A stretch of 64,000 nucleotides of DNA from Ekhidna lutea (GTDB lineage: Bacteria; Bacteroidota; Bacteroidia; Cytophagales; Cyclobacteriaceae), in NCBI RefSeq assembly GCF_900188325.1, contig NZ_FZPD01000004.1, forward strand, positions 192,501 through 256,500. The letters run 5' to 3'. Shown here piece by piece: positions 18,301-27,100 of the stretch. Each line of letters opens with the position of its first letter. Position 1 is the first letter of the stretch. Under the pieces are notes generated by a model that saw only the letters and a list, made by a program, of their open reading frames with translations, was not told where the DNA came from and did no database searches. Made by a program: the position numbers and the translations under genes.

Positions 18301-19610
18301 GCGGCATTACTGCTTGCATCGCCTGTTACCTGCAATCCTAACGCCGGCTGAAATCCTGCATCCGTGAGATATAAGCTTGCCTCTGTTCCAGTTCCACCTA
18401 GGTTTAATATGGATTGATAATCAGTACTTCCGTTATCAATAATACTAAATGAATGAGCACCATCTAAGTCAATAGCTACATTGGAAGATAACCTTCCACC
18501 AAGATCCACACCGGACCCATTGGCAGTTGTTCCATTTCCATTTGACAAATTAAATGAATTAGCTGCCACCTGGCTATCCACATATCCCTTAGTAGAGGCG
18601 TCCTGTGGATTCACCGGATCAGCAAGTCCTTGCAGCGAACTATTAGGGAAAACAAAATTACCTGCACCCGTAAATAACACGTCACTGGTAAGCTCGCCTC
18701 CAAGGTCAAGATTGCCTCCATTAGGTGTTAATCCATTTCCGGCTCCTGCCTGAGCTTGTAGACTTTGGAATGTCAGGTTTCCAGCACCGTCGGTTCCAAT
18801 AACCTGACCTGCAATACCATCTGTAGCAGGATAGCTTAACCCATTTACATTCATGCTGTTGGTGATAACACCCTCGGAACGGATGTTTCCTTCTACATCA
18901 AGCTTTTCCCGTGCATCAGACCTTCCAATACCTACATTACCATCACCATCAAAGGCCAATTCCAAACGGGAATCTGTGACGTTTCTAAATCTTAAACCAC
19001 CAGTTTCTCCTAAGAAAAGCTGATAAGTATCCAGGCCATCACGTGATATTCGCATAGCCCTATTTCCAAACTGGTTTATATGAAGTTGAGCGGAAGGGTT
19101 GTTAATGCCAATTCCTATATTTCCGTCACCATCAAAAGACATCTCATTCCTATCATCTGTGTTATTTCGAATTCTTAACCCTCTTTGAGAAAGGAATATT
19201 CTATAATCGTCTACTCCATCGCGAGTTAGCTTGATCGCCTGGCCATTTGTTTGATTGATGTGGAACAATGACGTTGGATTGTCTGTGCCAATACCCACAT
19301 TGCCATTGTTATAGGAGATTTTATCTCCATTCTGTTGCCAGACACCAATGGGCAGCCCGTTGAAATAGTAGCTGGAAGCATTGATGCCGCCATTTACATC
19401 AAATGGGAAGGTTGGTGTACTGGTACGAATACCAACAAACACATCCGGATCGGTGTAAACAAAACTGCCGTCTGTACTCCAGCCAAATGGTTTATTTCCG
19501 TTACCGTTCCCATTTCCTCCCCCATTGCCGTTTCCATTCCCATTACCCTGGGAAAAGGCTACCAGCGAGAAACACGCCAGTATGGTGATTAGTAATACTT
19601 GCTTCTTCAT
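15366..19610 (-). CDS. Large secreted tail-fiber/trimeric-adhesin-like protein
   Basis: A 1414-aa exported protein. A signal peptide ends near residue 21 (FSQ), then comes a Gly-Asn tract (residues 22-39). Next are several fiber-type repeats with the GIGTDNPxxxxHINQ pattern (NVGIGTDNP, NIGIGINNP, NVGIGRSDAREKLDVEGN). The centre holds two long duplicated modules (about residues 530-790 and 800-1105) with YadA-head-like short strands (SAIIGGN, SVILGGE) and the shared ending VYIPKLKIG..DSLLVM..GSVNYLPQSS. A jelly-roll-like domain lies near 1140-1270, followed by NVGIGTSNPDELL and a C-terminal HLPYIPSAKKMEEEG plus coiled coil (about 1370-1414). This layout suits a homotrimeric surface fiber. No T9SS tail or anchor is seen, so the export route is unclear. 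Confidence 0.75.
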   Translation of the reverse strand: MKKQVLLITILACFSLVAFSQGNGNGNGNGGGNGNGNGNKPFGWSTDGSFVYTDPDVFVGIRTSTPTFPFDVNGGINASSYYFNGLPIGVWQQNGDKISYNNGNVGIGTDNPTSLFHINQTNGQAIKLTRDGVDDYRIFLSQRGLRIRNNTDDRNEMSFDGDGNIGIGINNPSAQLHINQFGNRAMRISRDGLDTYQLFLGETGGLRFRNVTDSRLELAFDGDGNVGIGRSDAREKLDVEGNIRSEGVITNSMNVNGLSYPATDGIAGQVIGTDGAGNLTFQSLQAQAGAGNGLTPNGGNLDLGGELTSDVLFTGAGNFVFPNSSLQGLADPVNPQDASTKGYVDSQVAANSFNLSNGNGTTANGSGVDLGGRLSSNVAIDLDGAHSFSIIDNGSTDYQSILNLGGTGTEASLYLTDAGFQPALGLQVTGDASSNAALKILGSGGSNPKYIEASASNNYTSNDSGFRLRGFGESDDTGIGADYSGLVGTSLITKKYVDDLVDGNSGALSQGPANNLNVSDGVGGLTSTQVDVNNNNILVNPAGVSGSPSSFEGNIISGASSGISLPTDNMQNNIIMGNNHVLPEANLNNSLIHGNNITINRGGHIVAFGFIHEIGIPGVFGSGSSSLTWGSDNSNGAFGSYAGGIGARTISNGPRGGSFAHAFFPGSNDATKPANVPYVTAGTQAFNVSENTSAQIDGYGAMAVRSAILGGLNHHIPTGANNSAIIGGNTVIANTDPNTVYIPKLKIGQGNDALIAQGTSADSLLVMNSEGAVNYVPQSSILTSISASVGAAGNVNVSDGLGGFAASDMSYDIANRNYKGAGATFNQVNANSDNNFIYGTGINIIDNATGRFDHNFIVGNNHTINRAAGGSVRWGTMTGEEHSIINNDPNGDDTINNFLITGGYKNSIIKNPGGSFGIFGAAIVGSSFATIQGNDLTDSRIIAGNRAVNKASRSLVMGTNVRNEGFGSIVYGRDAGTELDGNYTTPVGPAYHSDADTVVSTGRHNVVFTANSTAQTDGHGIHADFSTVIGGVDHNMPEGADFSVILGGEAIKADAESHTVYLPKLKLGRGKNGGLDEGNPSDSLLVMSADGSVNYLPQSSLSPEMGIPSKIQSADNDELAGDIVLETNYANNPAGWIYSGYRNGERTGSTGPEQSDSEKVRLISGESFREIDLVGPLNEEYLYVFDWIYTYRTATFSIRDRSTEEVLGQISVGPGGTGTDTIRFVPSNSQIKIFFESDLSGLPDNNGEGLYRDWFVLLNEENQRTFSVSANNDGITFQKTNTEINNLMVIDEDGKVGIGTSNPDELLTVNGEVHAREVRVDLNVPGPDYVFEPSYKLPSLEDLEKYINKNKHLPYIPSAKKMEEEGISVGENQMGLLRTVEELVLHQIEMQKQMNELMKQNIELQKQLEELKQD

Positions 19611-19678
19611 GATTTGGTATTTATATCTTCGGTTTGGTTTCTAATATTTTTGGTTCTTATAGTTTTTTCTTATGTGAA

Positions 19679-19701
19679 CACTAGTTGAAAAGACTAGCGC
19701 T
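19679..19701. repeat. REP palindrome, A-type variant
   Basis: CTAGT (19681-19685) pairs with ACTAG (19693-19697) across a 7-base loop, and the element ends in the GCGCTATA shared with the canonical A units. It is a diverged member of the REP family around the RAYT gene. Confidence 0.6.
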
Positions 19702-19730
19702 ATAAAGGTTTTTATTTCTTACTATTTTAT

Positions 19731-19755
19731 GGTTTAAGTCTTTTGGACTTAAACC
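19731..19755. repeat. REP palindrome, B type
   Basis: A perfect 10-bp stem, GGTTTAAGTC (19731-19740) and GACTTAAACC (19746-19755), around the loop TTTTG. It shares the core AAGTC-N5-GACTT with the A-type units. Confidence 0.85.
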
Positions 19756-19812
19756 TCCTACTACATCTATTTCTTTTCTACAATTCATTTTCTCTTCTCT
19801 CTCTCTTCTCAA

Positions 19813-19837
19813 AGCACAAGTCAAAAAGACTTGCGCT
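19813..19837. repeat. REP palindrome, A type
   Basis: An imperfect hairpin: AGC, a mismatch, CAAGTC, the loop AAAAA, GACTTG, a mismatch, GCT. The core AAGTC-N5-GACTT is the same as in the B units, but the loop is A-rich, so A units look like the core in the opposite orientation with other flanks. Confidence 0.85.
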
Positions 19838-19891
19838 ATATTATGTTTACTAAATATGGCTTCAGTATTTTCACTTAAGCTTATATTATTC

Positions 19892-20458
19892 CTATATCTC
19901 CACTCCATCATAGATAGATTCAATTTTTAACGGACTAAATAATCCCGCATAGTTTCGTGCACTGGAATACCAATAATCCTCAGGTTCAGCCACTATTCCC
20001 ATTTCTGCCGGGTTGTTGTGTATGTAAGCAAGCTTTTGATCGATCCACTCGCCGCTCAGTTCTATTGGATGATTATCCTGCTGCCAAAACTGGAATTGTG
20101 TGTTGTTTCCATTTTCTCTTCCTGCTCTCCTAAATAGATCGAGCATCCAGCTACTTCTGCTTTCCTGAATATTTTCTTTGATAGCCTTGATGACCTGCAT
20201 CGCCGTATATTTCTTGAAATCTCTTAGTATCTCCGAAAAAGACATACCGTCTGCTTTGCGACTAATTATAAGATGGAGATGATTGGTCATAATGACATAG
20301 CCATGGACATTTAAGCCTTTTTCTTTCACGCAGTATTTTAAGCTATCAATAATAAGGTCTTTGTAGAGCGGTCTTGTAAATACATCTATCCAATAGACTA
20401 CCGCTGTGCTGATGAAGTACAGGCCATCCGGGCTATGAAATTTGTATTTACTACTCAT
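19892..20458 (-). CDS. REP-associated tyrosine transposase (RAYT), Y1/IS200-like
   Basis: This 188-aa protein belongs to the Y1 HUH single-strand transposases. It shows the histidine pair in IMTNHLHLII (His60, His62), a candidate catalytic tyrosine in FKKYTAMQV (Tyr84), and the typical RAYT ending YIHNNPAEMGIVAEPEDYWYSSARNYAG. RAYTs are domesticated, usually single-copy relatives of IS200/IS605 transposases that recognise and mobilise REP hairpins. The gene appears intact and is surrounded on both sides by hairpins of one family, which supports a RAYT rather than an ordinary insertion sequence. It lies between the fiber gene and the end of the RHS operon. Confidence 0.9.
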   Translation of the reverse strand: MSSKYKFHSPDGLYFISTAVVYWIDVFTRPLYKDLIIDSLKYCVKEKGLNVHGYVIMTNHLHLIISRKADGMSFSEILRDFKKYTAMQVIKAIKENIQESRSSWMLDLFRRAGRENGNNTQFQFWQQDNHPIELSGEWIDQKLAYIHNNPAEMGIVAEPEDYWYSSARNYAGLFSPLKIESIYDGVEI

Positions 20459-20548
20459 TTTTATTCTAATTATGGCTTAAGGCTTTTTCACTTAAGCGTC
20501 ATTTTCTTATTCTATTATTTTATTCAATTTCCTTTCTTACTTTTTTAT

Positions 20549-20573
20549 GGTTTAAGTCTTTTGGACTTAAACC
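20549..20573. repeat. REP palindrome, B type
   Basis: Identical in stem and loop to 19731-19755: GGTTTAAGTC, TTTTG, GACTTAAACC. Confidence 0.85.
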
Positions 20574-20600
20574 TGTCAGCTTCTATTCTTTCTTTTCCAA

Positions 20601-20625
20601 AGCACAAGTCAAAAAGACTTGCGCT
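20601..20625. repeat. REP palindrome, A type
   Basis: Identical to 19813-19837: AGCACAAGTC, AAAAA, GACTTGCGCT. Confidence 0.85.
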
Positions 20626-20765
20626 ATAAGGGTTCTTATTTCTTACTATTTTATGGTTTAAGTCTTTTGGACTTAAACCTCCTACTACATCTATTTTCTT
20701 TTCTACAATTCATTTTCTCTTCTCTCTCTCTTCTCAAAGCACAAGTCAAAAAGACTTGCGCTATA
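20621..20765. repeat. Direct repeat, copy 2 (about 145 bp), flanking the RAYT gene
   Basis: Second copy of the block at 19697-19840, in the same orientation on the other side of the transposase gene. It contains the B unit 20655-20679 and the A unit 20738-20762. The high identity implies a recent duplication or recombination. Confidence 0.85.
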
Positions 20766-20780
20766 AGGGCTATAAGGGAA

Positions 20781-21194
20781 CTAGACTAACTCGACAATCA
20801 TTTTTTTACCTAAAATGTATATTTCGTCAGATTGCATTTCTAACTGGTACAATTTGTTAGCGCCGTTATTATATTGCTTTAATAATTTGATCTCAAACAA
20901 ATAAAGGCCATTAAATCTTCCATCTAAGCTCTCATAAACTTCAATCAACTCATGACCACCTCTTCTGATTAATCTAAATTTTGCTGTTAGTTTTTCTTTT
21001 ACAGGTAATTGAAAAATGTTATCCTGAAATATCATAGTATTGGCTACATATGATCCTCCGGATTTATCTATACCAGAAATATCAGTTCCGTTCATATAAA
21101 CACTTACTACAGTCCACGACCCTTCTAACAAGCTCTCCTTTGAGCCACATGAGATTAAAAAAAATAAAAGAATGATTTTCAACTTATTTTTCAT
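20781..21194 (-). CDS. Small lipoprotein overlapping the RHS tip gene, immunity-protein candidate
   Basis: A 137-aa protein with a lipoprotein signal (KIILLFFLISC, Cys16). The mature part starts SLLEGSWTVVSVYMNGTDIS, a beginning reminiscent of small lipocalin-like beta barrels, followed by alternating beta-prone segments. Its start overlaps the 3' end of the 3766-aa RHS gene by 11 bases, so the two are translationally coupled. In polymorphic toxin loci a small gene directly behind the RHS C-terminal tip usually encodes the immunity protein, and this gene has that position. It matches no immunity family I can name, and it might equally be an accessory lipoprotein. Confidence 0.6.
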   Translation of the reverse strand: MKNKLKIILLFFLISCGSKESLLEGSWTVVSVYMNGTDISGIDKSGGSYVANTMIFQDNIFQLPVKEKLTAKFRLIRRGGHELIEVYESLDGRFNGLYLFEIKLLKQYNNGANKLYQLEMQSDEIYILGKKMIVELV

Positions 21195-24100
21195 CTTCCT
21201 GTTTATTCGAAATCTCTTCTATAACCTTATTACCGACTGATTTAAGTTCTTCAGATTCATTACCCTCACCTCCAAATAATACGATATTGATAATGGCACT
21301 TAAATCTCTGGTATTCATAAATTTTTCAGGAATAAATCCTTGAATTGACATTGCATCCTGAACATCACGTAATGCTAAATTTAAGGGTGACGGGGTTGTT
21401 ATCAACTTTGGTCTCCATGCCCAAACATCATCTATTTTTTGTCTATCCCTTACTTGCAAGCTTAATTTATCTAGATCATCTCTTATAGTCATTGATAAAT
21501 TAGTTTCCATTATAAAGTTTGCTGTGTTAAGAATAAATATAAATGATGCACCACCTCTACCTTTAGCGGGAGATGGGTGGGAAACCAATTCTTGATAATT
21601 TCTCTGACTAAACCTTTTATCTGTTTCGCCCGATTTAGTAACTGGGACCATTCTTATAACATTCGGTTCAGAATACTTTCTATAATTTGATTTAGATGGT
21701 CTATCCCATAAAATAATATCACTTGGACGACCAAAGCTGGCTTCTTTCCTGTCTGGCAAGTATTCAACACTTAAAACTTGACTTATCATTCCCTGACCAT
21801 ATCCAAAGCCGTTTTCATCCTGATATACTAAACCATAATAAGGGAATTTTTGCCTGAATCTACTCTTAAATACATCGCTAAAAGTTTCAAGCCTAATAAA
21901 AGCAGTTCCGTTTACGATACTTACTCTAGCTTCATCTTTACTTAAATATTCCAGTCCGTCTAAATCAATTCCATCAATTGGGCTATTGCTGGCAAATTGA
22001 TATGGTGTTAACTCAGGATAACTCTTTGTCAAGGGATCCTCACTCAAAAACTTGCCTATTCCCGGATTGTAAATTCGGAAGCCATAGTCGTAGTTGGTGA
22101 TGCTACCCCACTCACCACTCTGGTCTTTTTCTTTTCCATTGAAGCCGTAGCGATAGTTTCTACTGTTATAGTTCATGCCCGGTAGCTCCATTCCAAACGG
22201 ATAGAAGAAGGATGCATGCATCACCTCCGGCCGGATGTTGCTAAACGTACCGGTACCAAAATCTACATCCGCCAGCTTCTTGTCAGAAACCACTCCTCTT
22301 ACGTTACCCAGGTGATCTTTTAGTTCGTACTGCTTTCGGTTGGTCACCCGCACATGGGTCGCATCAGCAGGAGCCGGAGCAGCCTGCGATTCCGGTGGTA
22401 CGTCATTCGGATCAGGTCCGGCATAGAATGTTTCACCTTCGGTAACAGTAAACCCTGGACCCAGGATAACTACATCCGTCGGCTCATCTATCAGGTAGCT
22501 GGTACCATCATTAAATATGACATCCTCTGTTCCATCTACCATCACCACCATCTGAATGGACGGCCTGAATTGACCTATCCTGTCGCTACCGTAAATCGGT
22601 AGTTCCCGAAGGGCGGTCTCAGCGCCATCACCTTCGTAGACCGCCATGATGTTACCGCCGGCATCACGCACGTAGTAGGTGTCTTTTATCGTACCATCTG
22701 CCTTTGCAAACTGTTTTCTTATACGGTTTCCGGCAGCATCGTAATGGAAGTTTACTACGTCTCCATTTGCATGTGTGATTTGATTTACTTTACCATATAC
22801 CGTCCAGTCGATATCGGTAATATCGCTTTGTGTATCGGCTACCAGGTTACCAATCTCATCGTAAGTGTAATTTCCTGCTTCCTGGTCTTCCACATCGCTC
22901 AACCATGGAGAGCTCGCTACTGCATCATCCACTGAGGTTAATTGATTGTTTGCAGGATCGTAATTGTAGGTCAGCTCATCCATTGCACGCTCTGCCGGCG
23001 TGTCGCCATACGCCTGTCGGGTCAGGCTCATCAGGTTTCCATTCGGATCGTAGGTGTAAGCACTGGAATAATCCTCTGTGCTACTCCATGCGCTTCCAGT
23101 GAATGGAAGGAGTTCACTGGTTTTTATTCTATTTAGCTCATCATATTCAAACTGGTAACCGGTTAAATCTGAATAGGTTAGCGCCGTAGTAGGACTCAGG
23201 ATATTATTGGTCCAGGTGCTAATGTTTCCATTGAATAGTTCCTTGCCTGGCTTAGCTGCTAAGTGATATGAAGATCCTGTATCGAATATAGAATTCTCAT
23301 TCGTAAAGTCTCCTTCATAATAGCCCAGCTCCATACCAAAGGCATCTCTCGCCACAGTGGAAGCACCGTTTCCATCCTGCCCCGGATCGATAGAAGGATC
23401 CAGACTACCGTGGTTGATCCCTTTCAGCCACCCATGAATGGTATAGGCATAATCCACTCCCTGTACTTTGTCTTTACCCAGCTCCATGCGCTTAAGCGGA
23501 CCGTGATTGAAATAATCGTATCGGGCGTCTTCTTCCCAGATATATCCATTGTTGGAGGTAAGTACACTAAGTATTCGATTGTCCTCATCATAGCTATACC
23601 GGTGGAAAAATGGTGAAGCTGCTCCCTGATTGAAGTTTACCTGCTTTACGTTTCCGCTGATCAGGTCATACTCATATCCGATGTAGTTTTTGTTTAGATC
23701 AGGAATATCCTGCACCAGCCATTTTACATTTCCGTGAGGATCATAACTGTAATGGGTCGTTGCAACTTTACCATCTTCATTGGTGATCCGGGCATAACTC
23801 ACTCGGTTTCTCAAGTGCGTTTGCTCTTCTCCATAGTAGACTTCTCCTGAAGCTTCAGAATAAAACGTCCTGGTTTGTTCTGTTAAAGTTTCTGCAGCAG
23901 TTGGAAACTGATCATCAATCGGAAGATTGTTCCGGTCCTGATCCAGTAAAGTTTCATCGGTAAGGTCTCCAAATGACGTAGCTCCACCTCCTATTTCCGC
24001 TTGTCCGACCTCAGCCACTCTACCCAGCCTATCGTACTTGGTATAGGAGAAATGGTTTTCATTTAGTTGCTTCTCGTTTTGCGAGAATCGTAGCTGTCCC

Positions 24101-27100
24101 TGGTTATTATAAGCAAAATAGGTTTCCCCTCCGTCCGGGCTTTCCTGCCGAGTGAGCTGTCTCCAGTTGTCATAATCGTATTGCGTTACCAGGCTATGTG
24201 CTGGAGTCAACGATCGATCCATTGATCCTCCAAAATCGCCTGGCTCCAGGAAGTCTACTCCTTTTGGAGGTATGGTGCGGGTAAGATTACCAGCCCTGTC
24301 ATAATAATATAGTGTGTAATGATATTGGTGAATATTGTAGCTTAAAGTGACTTCATCCTCCAGCAGCTCACCGGTACGGCAGTAGGCCTCAAACTCATCA
24401 TTCAATACGGCGACATTGTTTTCGACACATATCTCCGCGGCTTGCCTCACTGCTCCTCCCATGGATTTACTGGCGATACTTGCCGTGCTCACAGTAATTG
24501 GCTCCTCCGGCTCCACTTCCTCTGCAAAGGTTTTCCACCTGAAGGCGATGTGATACTCTCGGGTAACTTCCGGTTGCTCTACCTCCTGTATTGGTCCCTC
24601 AATGAAGCATCCGTTAGCGTCTACCACTCTGATTTTATACGTACCGGGTTTGGCTTCATTTGAAGTGGTCATAGAAATAGCTTCACCCGCTGTAGCCTGA
24701 ATGTTCCGATCAACGAACATGACTTCTTCTACTACCGGGCCGGGCACTTCTTCATACACTGGCTCACCAAACTCATTGACGGTGTACTGTACTTCAGTTG
24801 TTTGCTCCAGCCTGATCCACTCAAATCTATACGGTGGGGTACCTCCGGCATTGGAGAGCGTTGCAACCACATCACAGCTTAAATTGGTTGGGAATTGTGT
24901 GATAGCGACATCACCCAGAGGGTCCGGTTCTGTAATGGTATACGGAATTACATAAGGATCTCCACATCTGCTATCGAAAACTTCCAACACATAATCCCCT
25001 GCTGTGAGTCCAAATACACTAGACAAAGTTGAAATTTCCGAGCCACTATCATTTAGCCAGCTATATCGGTATGGTGGCACACCACCGGAAGCTAATGCCG
25101 AGGCTCTTCCATTATCTCCACCCGGGCAAGACACATTGGTGGTTTGGATGCTTGCATCCAAATCTGTTTGCTGGATATTAAATGCAATCCCTGAACGAGT
25201 ACATGAAACATAATCAGGATTCGAACTTGTAATGGTTGCTTCGTAAAATCCTCCTTCCGCATCGATTGTAATTGGGCTGGTCAGGTTTGTCTCATTTATA
25301 TAGGATGTACGCGTACCGTCAATTACATCAATTTGCTCTATTAAAATATCAAATTGACTAAAATCACCTGGAGTAATATTTGTTACAAGCATGGAAGCGT
25401 CAATGAAGATTTCGGCCGTCTGACCTTCCCCGCAAACAACAAAATCATTGGTTACACGAGCTCCTTCACTATTGATTTGATATGGCGCAGAGGTGGTGAT
25501 TCTAGCTCTTTCATTTTCGAGATTAATGATAAATGATTTGTCACATTCGTTTGCCGTGGACGCATCCTCCAAAATTTGGAGCTCATATGCTGCTTGCGTA
25601 TAATCAAGGATAAGATCACTGCCTGAACCATCTGTGGTGACCAGCTCTCCAAAATCTCCAGTGCCTGTTAGATATTCCAGCCCGTCATCAACTCCGATAA
25701 TTCTAAAATTGAATGAACCGCCATCCTGCGGAAATAACCTGTTTAACGTAAACTGTACCAGGGCACTCTCACCACTGGCAACAGTAGCCCCACAGCTGAT
25801 ACTGCTTACTTGTATAGAGGCAAACGGACTTCCATCAATGACTTCAAATTCATCGGTGGTTACGCAGTTGGTCTCTGGATGAGTGGCACTAACTGTATAT
25901 GTGCCCTGTCCAAAGATTGCCGGCAGGTCTTCAAATGTATTATTATTCACTGTCCCACTGAATACCACCATATTTGTTGAAGACAGTACCTCAAAATCAA
26001 TTGGTGTTCCACTATTTGAGCCAGTCAATCTGATTGTGGCGGTTCCATCCGTGGCACCCGGACAGGTGATCCCTTCAACATCCGAAATAGCGATCGTTAT
26101 AAACTCTTTGTGTGAAAGGTCAATAGCTGCTACAATATCTTCACAGTTTGTGTCATCTCTCAGCATCACACTGTAGGAGCCCGGCTGGCTGGCTGTAAAG
26201 CTTGCACTATTAGCAGATGATATGTTAGAGCCATTTCTTCGCCACTGATAATAGGTGAAATTATCAGGGATGCGAAGGATACGTGTGTCTCCTGGACAGA
26301 ATGTCGGGTCTCCCCCATCAACGGTAATCGTTTCTGCGTCAGCGAAATTGTTTTCAATTACTTGTACTGTTGTGGTTCGTGCACAACCCAGTCCTGCAAT
26401 TTCAACTTCATAGGTGCCAACTTCAGAAGTGGCATAAACCTTTCCAACATGCACCTCAGTTCCATCTTTGGACCATCGGTATGTCAGACCACCAGTCAAT
26501 TCCGGTTTGGACGGGTGGAGTAATTGAGCTGTAAGATTTACGGTAGTTCCCGGACAAATGGTGGCTACATTATTCTCTTCATCGTAGGACCCAACCGTAG
26601 CAATTCCTGATACATCTGCAAAGTAGTCTGTATCATATTCTACCAATACGATATCCTGGGCATTGTAATCATCGGGACAGTTTCCAAATGTTTGCCACAA
26701 AAACTCATAGGTTCCTGCTACAGGCAAATCCACTGTTGTATTTTCATCATTGGGATTTCCAACGGTTACATTTATCGGGTCTATGCCATCGGGAACCGAA
26801 TGAACAGACCATTCACCAGTGACAAACCCTGTTCCTGAAGCTGACAATGTGGTAGTTGCATCGCAAATCAGTTGATCCTGACCCGCATTTGCTGTCACAC
26901 TTTCGGAAATGATCGATACCTCGATTTCGTTGGATACATATGTACAACCTTTATCTGTAGTGACCCGCACACTGAAAGTACCAGACTCAGTGGCAGTAAA
27001 AATATCGCTATTATTATTTGGTGGAAAAGGTGTTCCATCTTTTAACCATTCATAACTCACATAACCAGGATCATCTGCAAGTACAAAAGTGTTGTTTATT

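Larger units (their letters stand above)
19697..19840. repeat. Direct repeat, copy 1 (about 144 bp), flanking the RAYT gene
   Basis: Nearly identical to 20621-20765. By eye I see about two substitutions (in the first 15 bases) and one single-base indel. Each copy contains one B-type palindrome, a CT-rich stretch and one A-type palindrome, and begins and ends with GCGCTATA. The two copies bracket the transposase gene. Confidence 0.85.
20459..20780. repeat. REP cluster upstream of the RAYT (non-coding)
   Basis: This gene-free stretch of about 320 bases holds, in order, a B-type variant (20475-20497), B (20549-20573), A (20601-20625), B (20655-20679) and A (20738-20762). The alternation of B and A units resembles BIME arrays. 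The last GCGCTATAA is followed by a partial tandem (GGGCTATAAGGG) just before the stop of the minus-strand gene at 20781, so the hairpins may also stabilise or terminate the end of the long RHS transcript. Confidence 0.8.

Noticed and set aside
19681-19923. An 80-codon minus-strand reading frame through the REP block
   Set aside because: Its translation runs through both hairpins and the CT-rich spacer and has no protein-like features; the repeats explain the open frame.
19679-20765. Repeats considered as a CRISPR array
   Set aside because: The units are palindromes at irregular distances, in two types, around a transposase gene, without unique spacers of constant length or cas genes.
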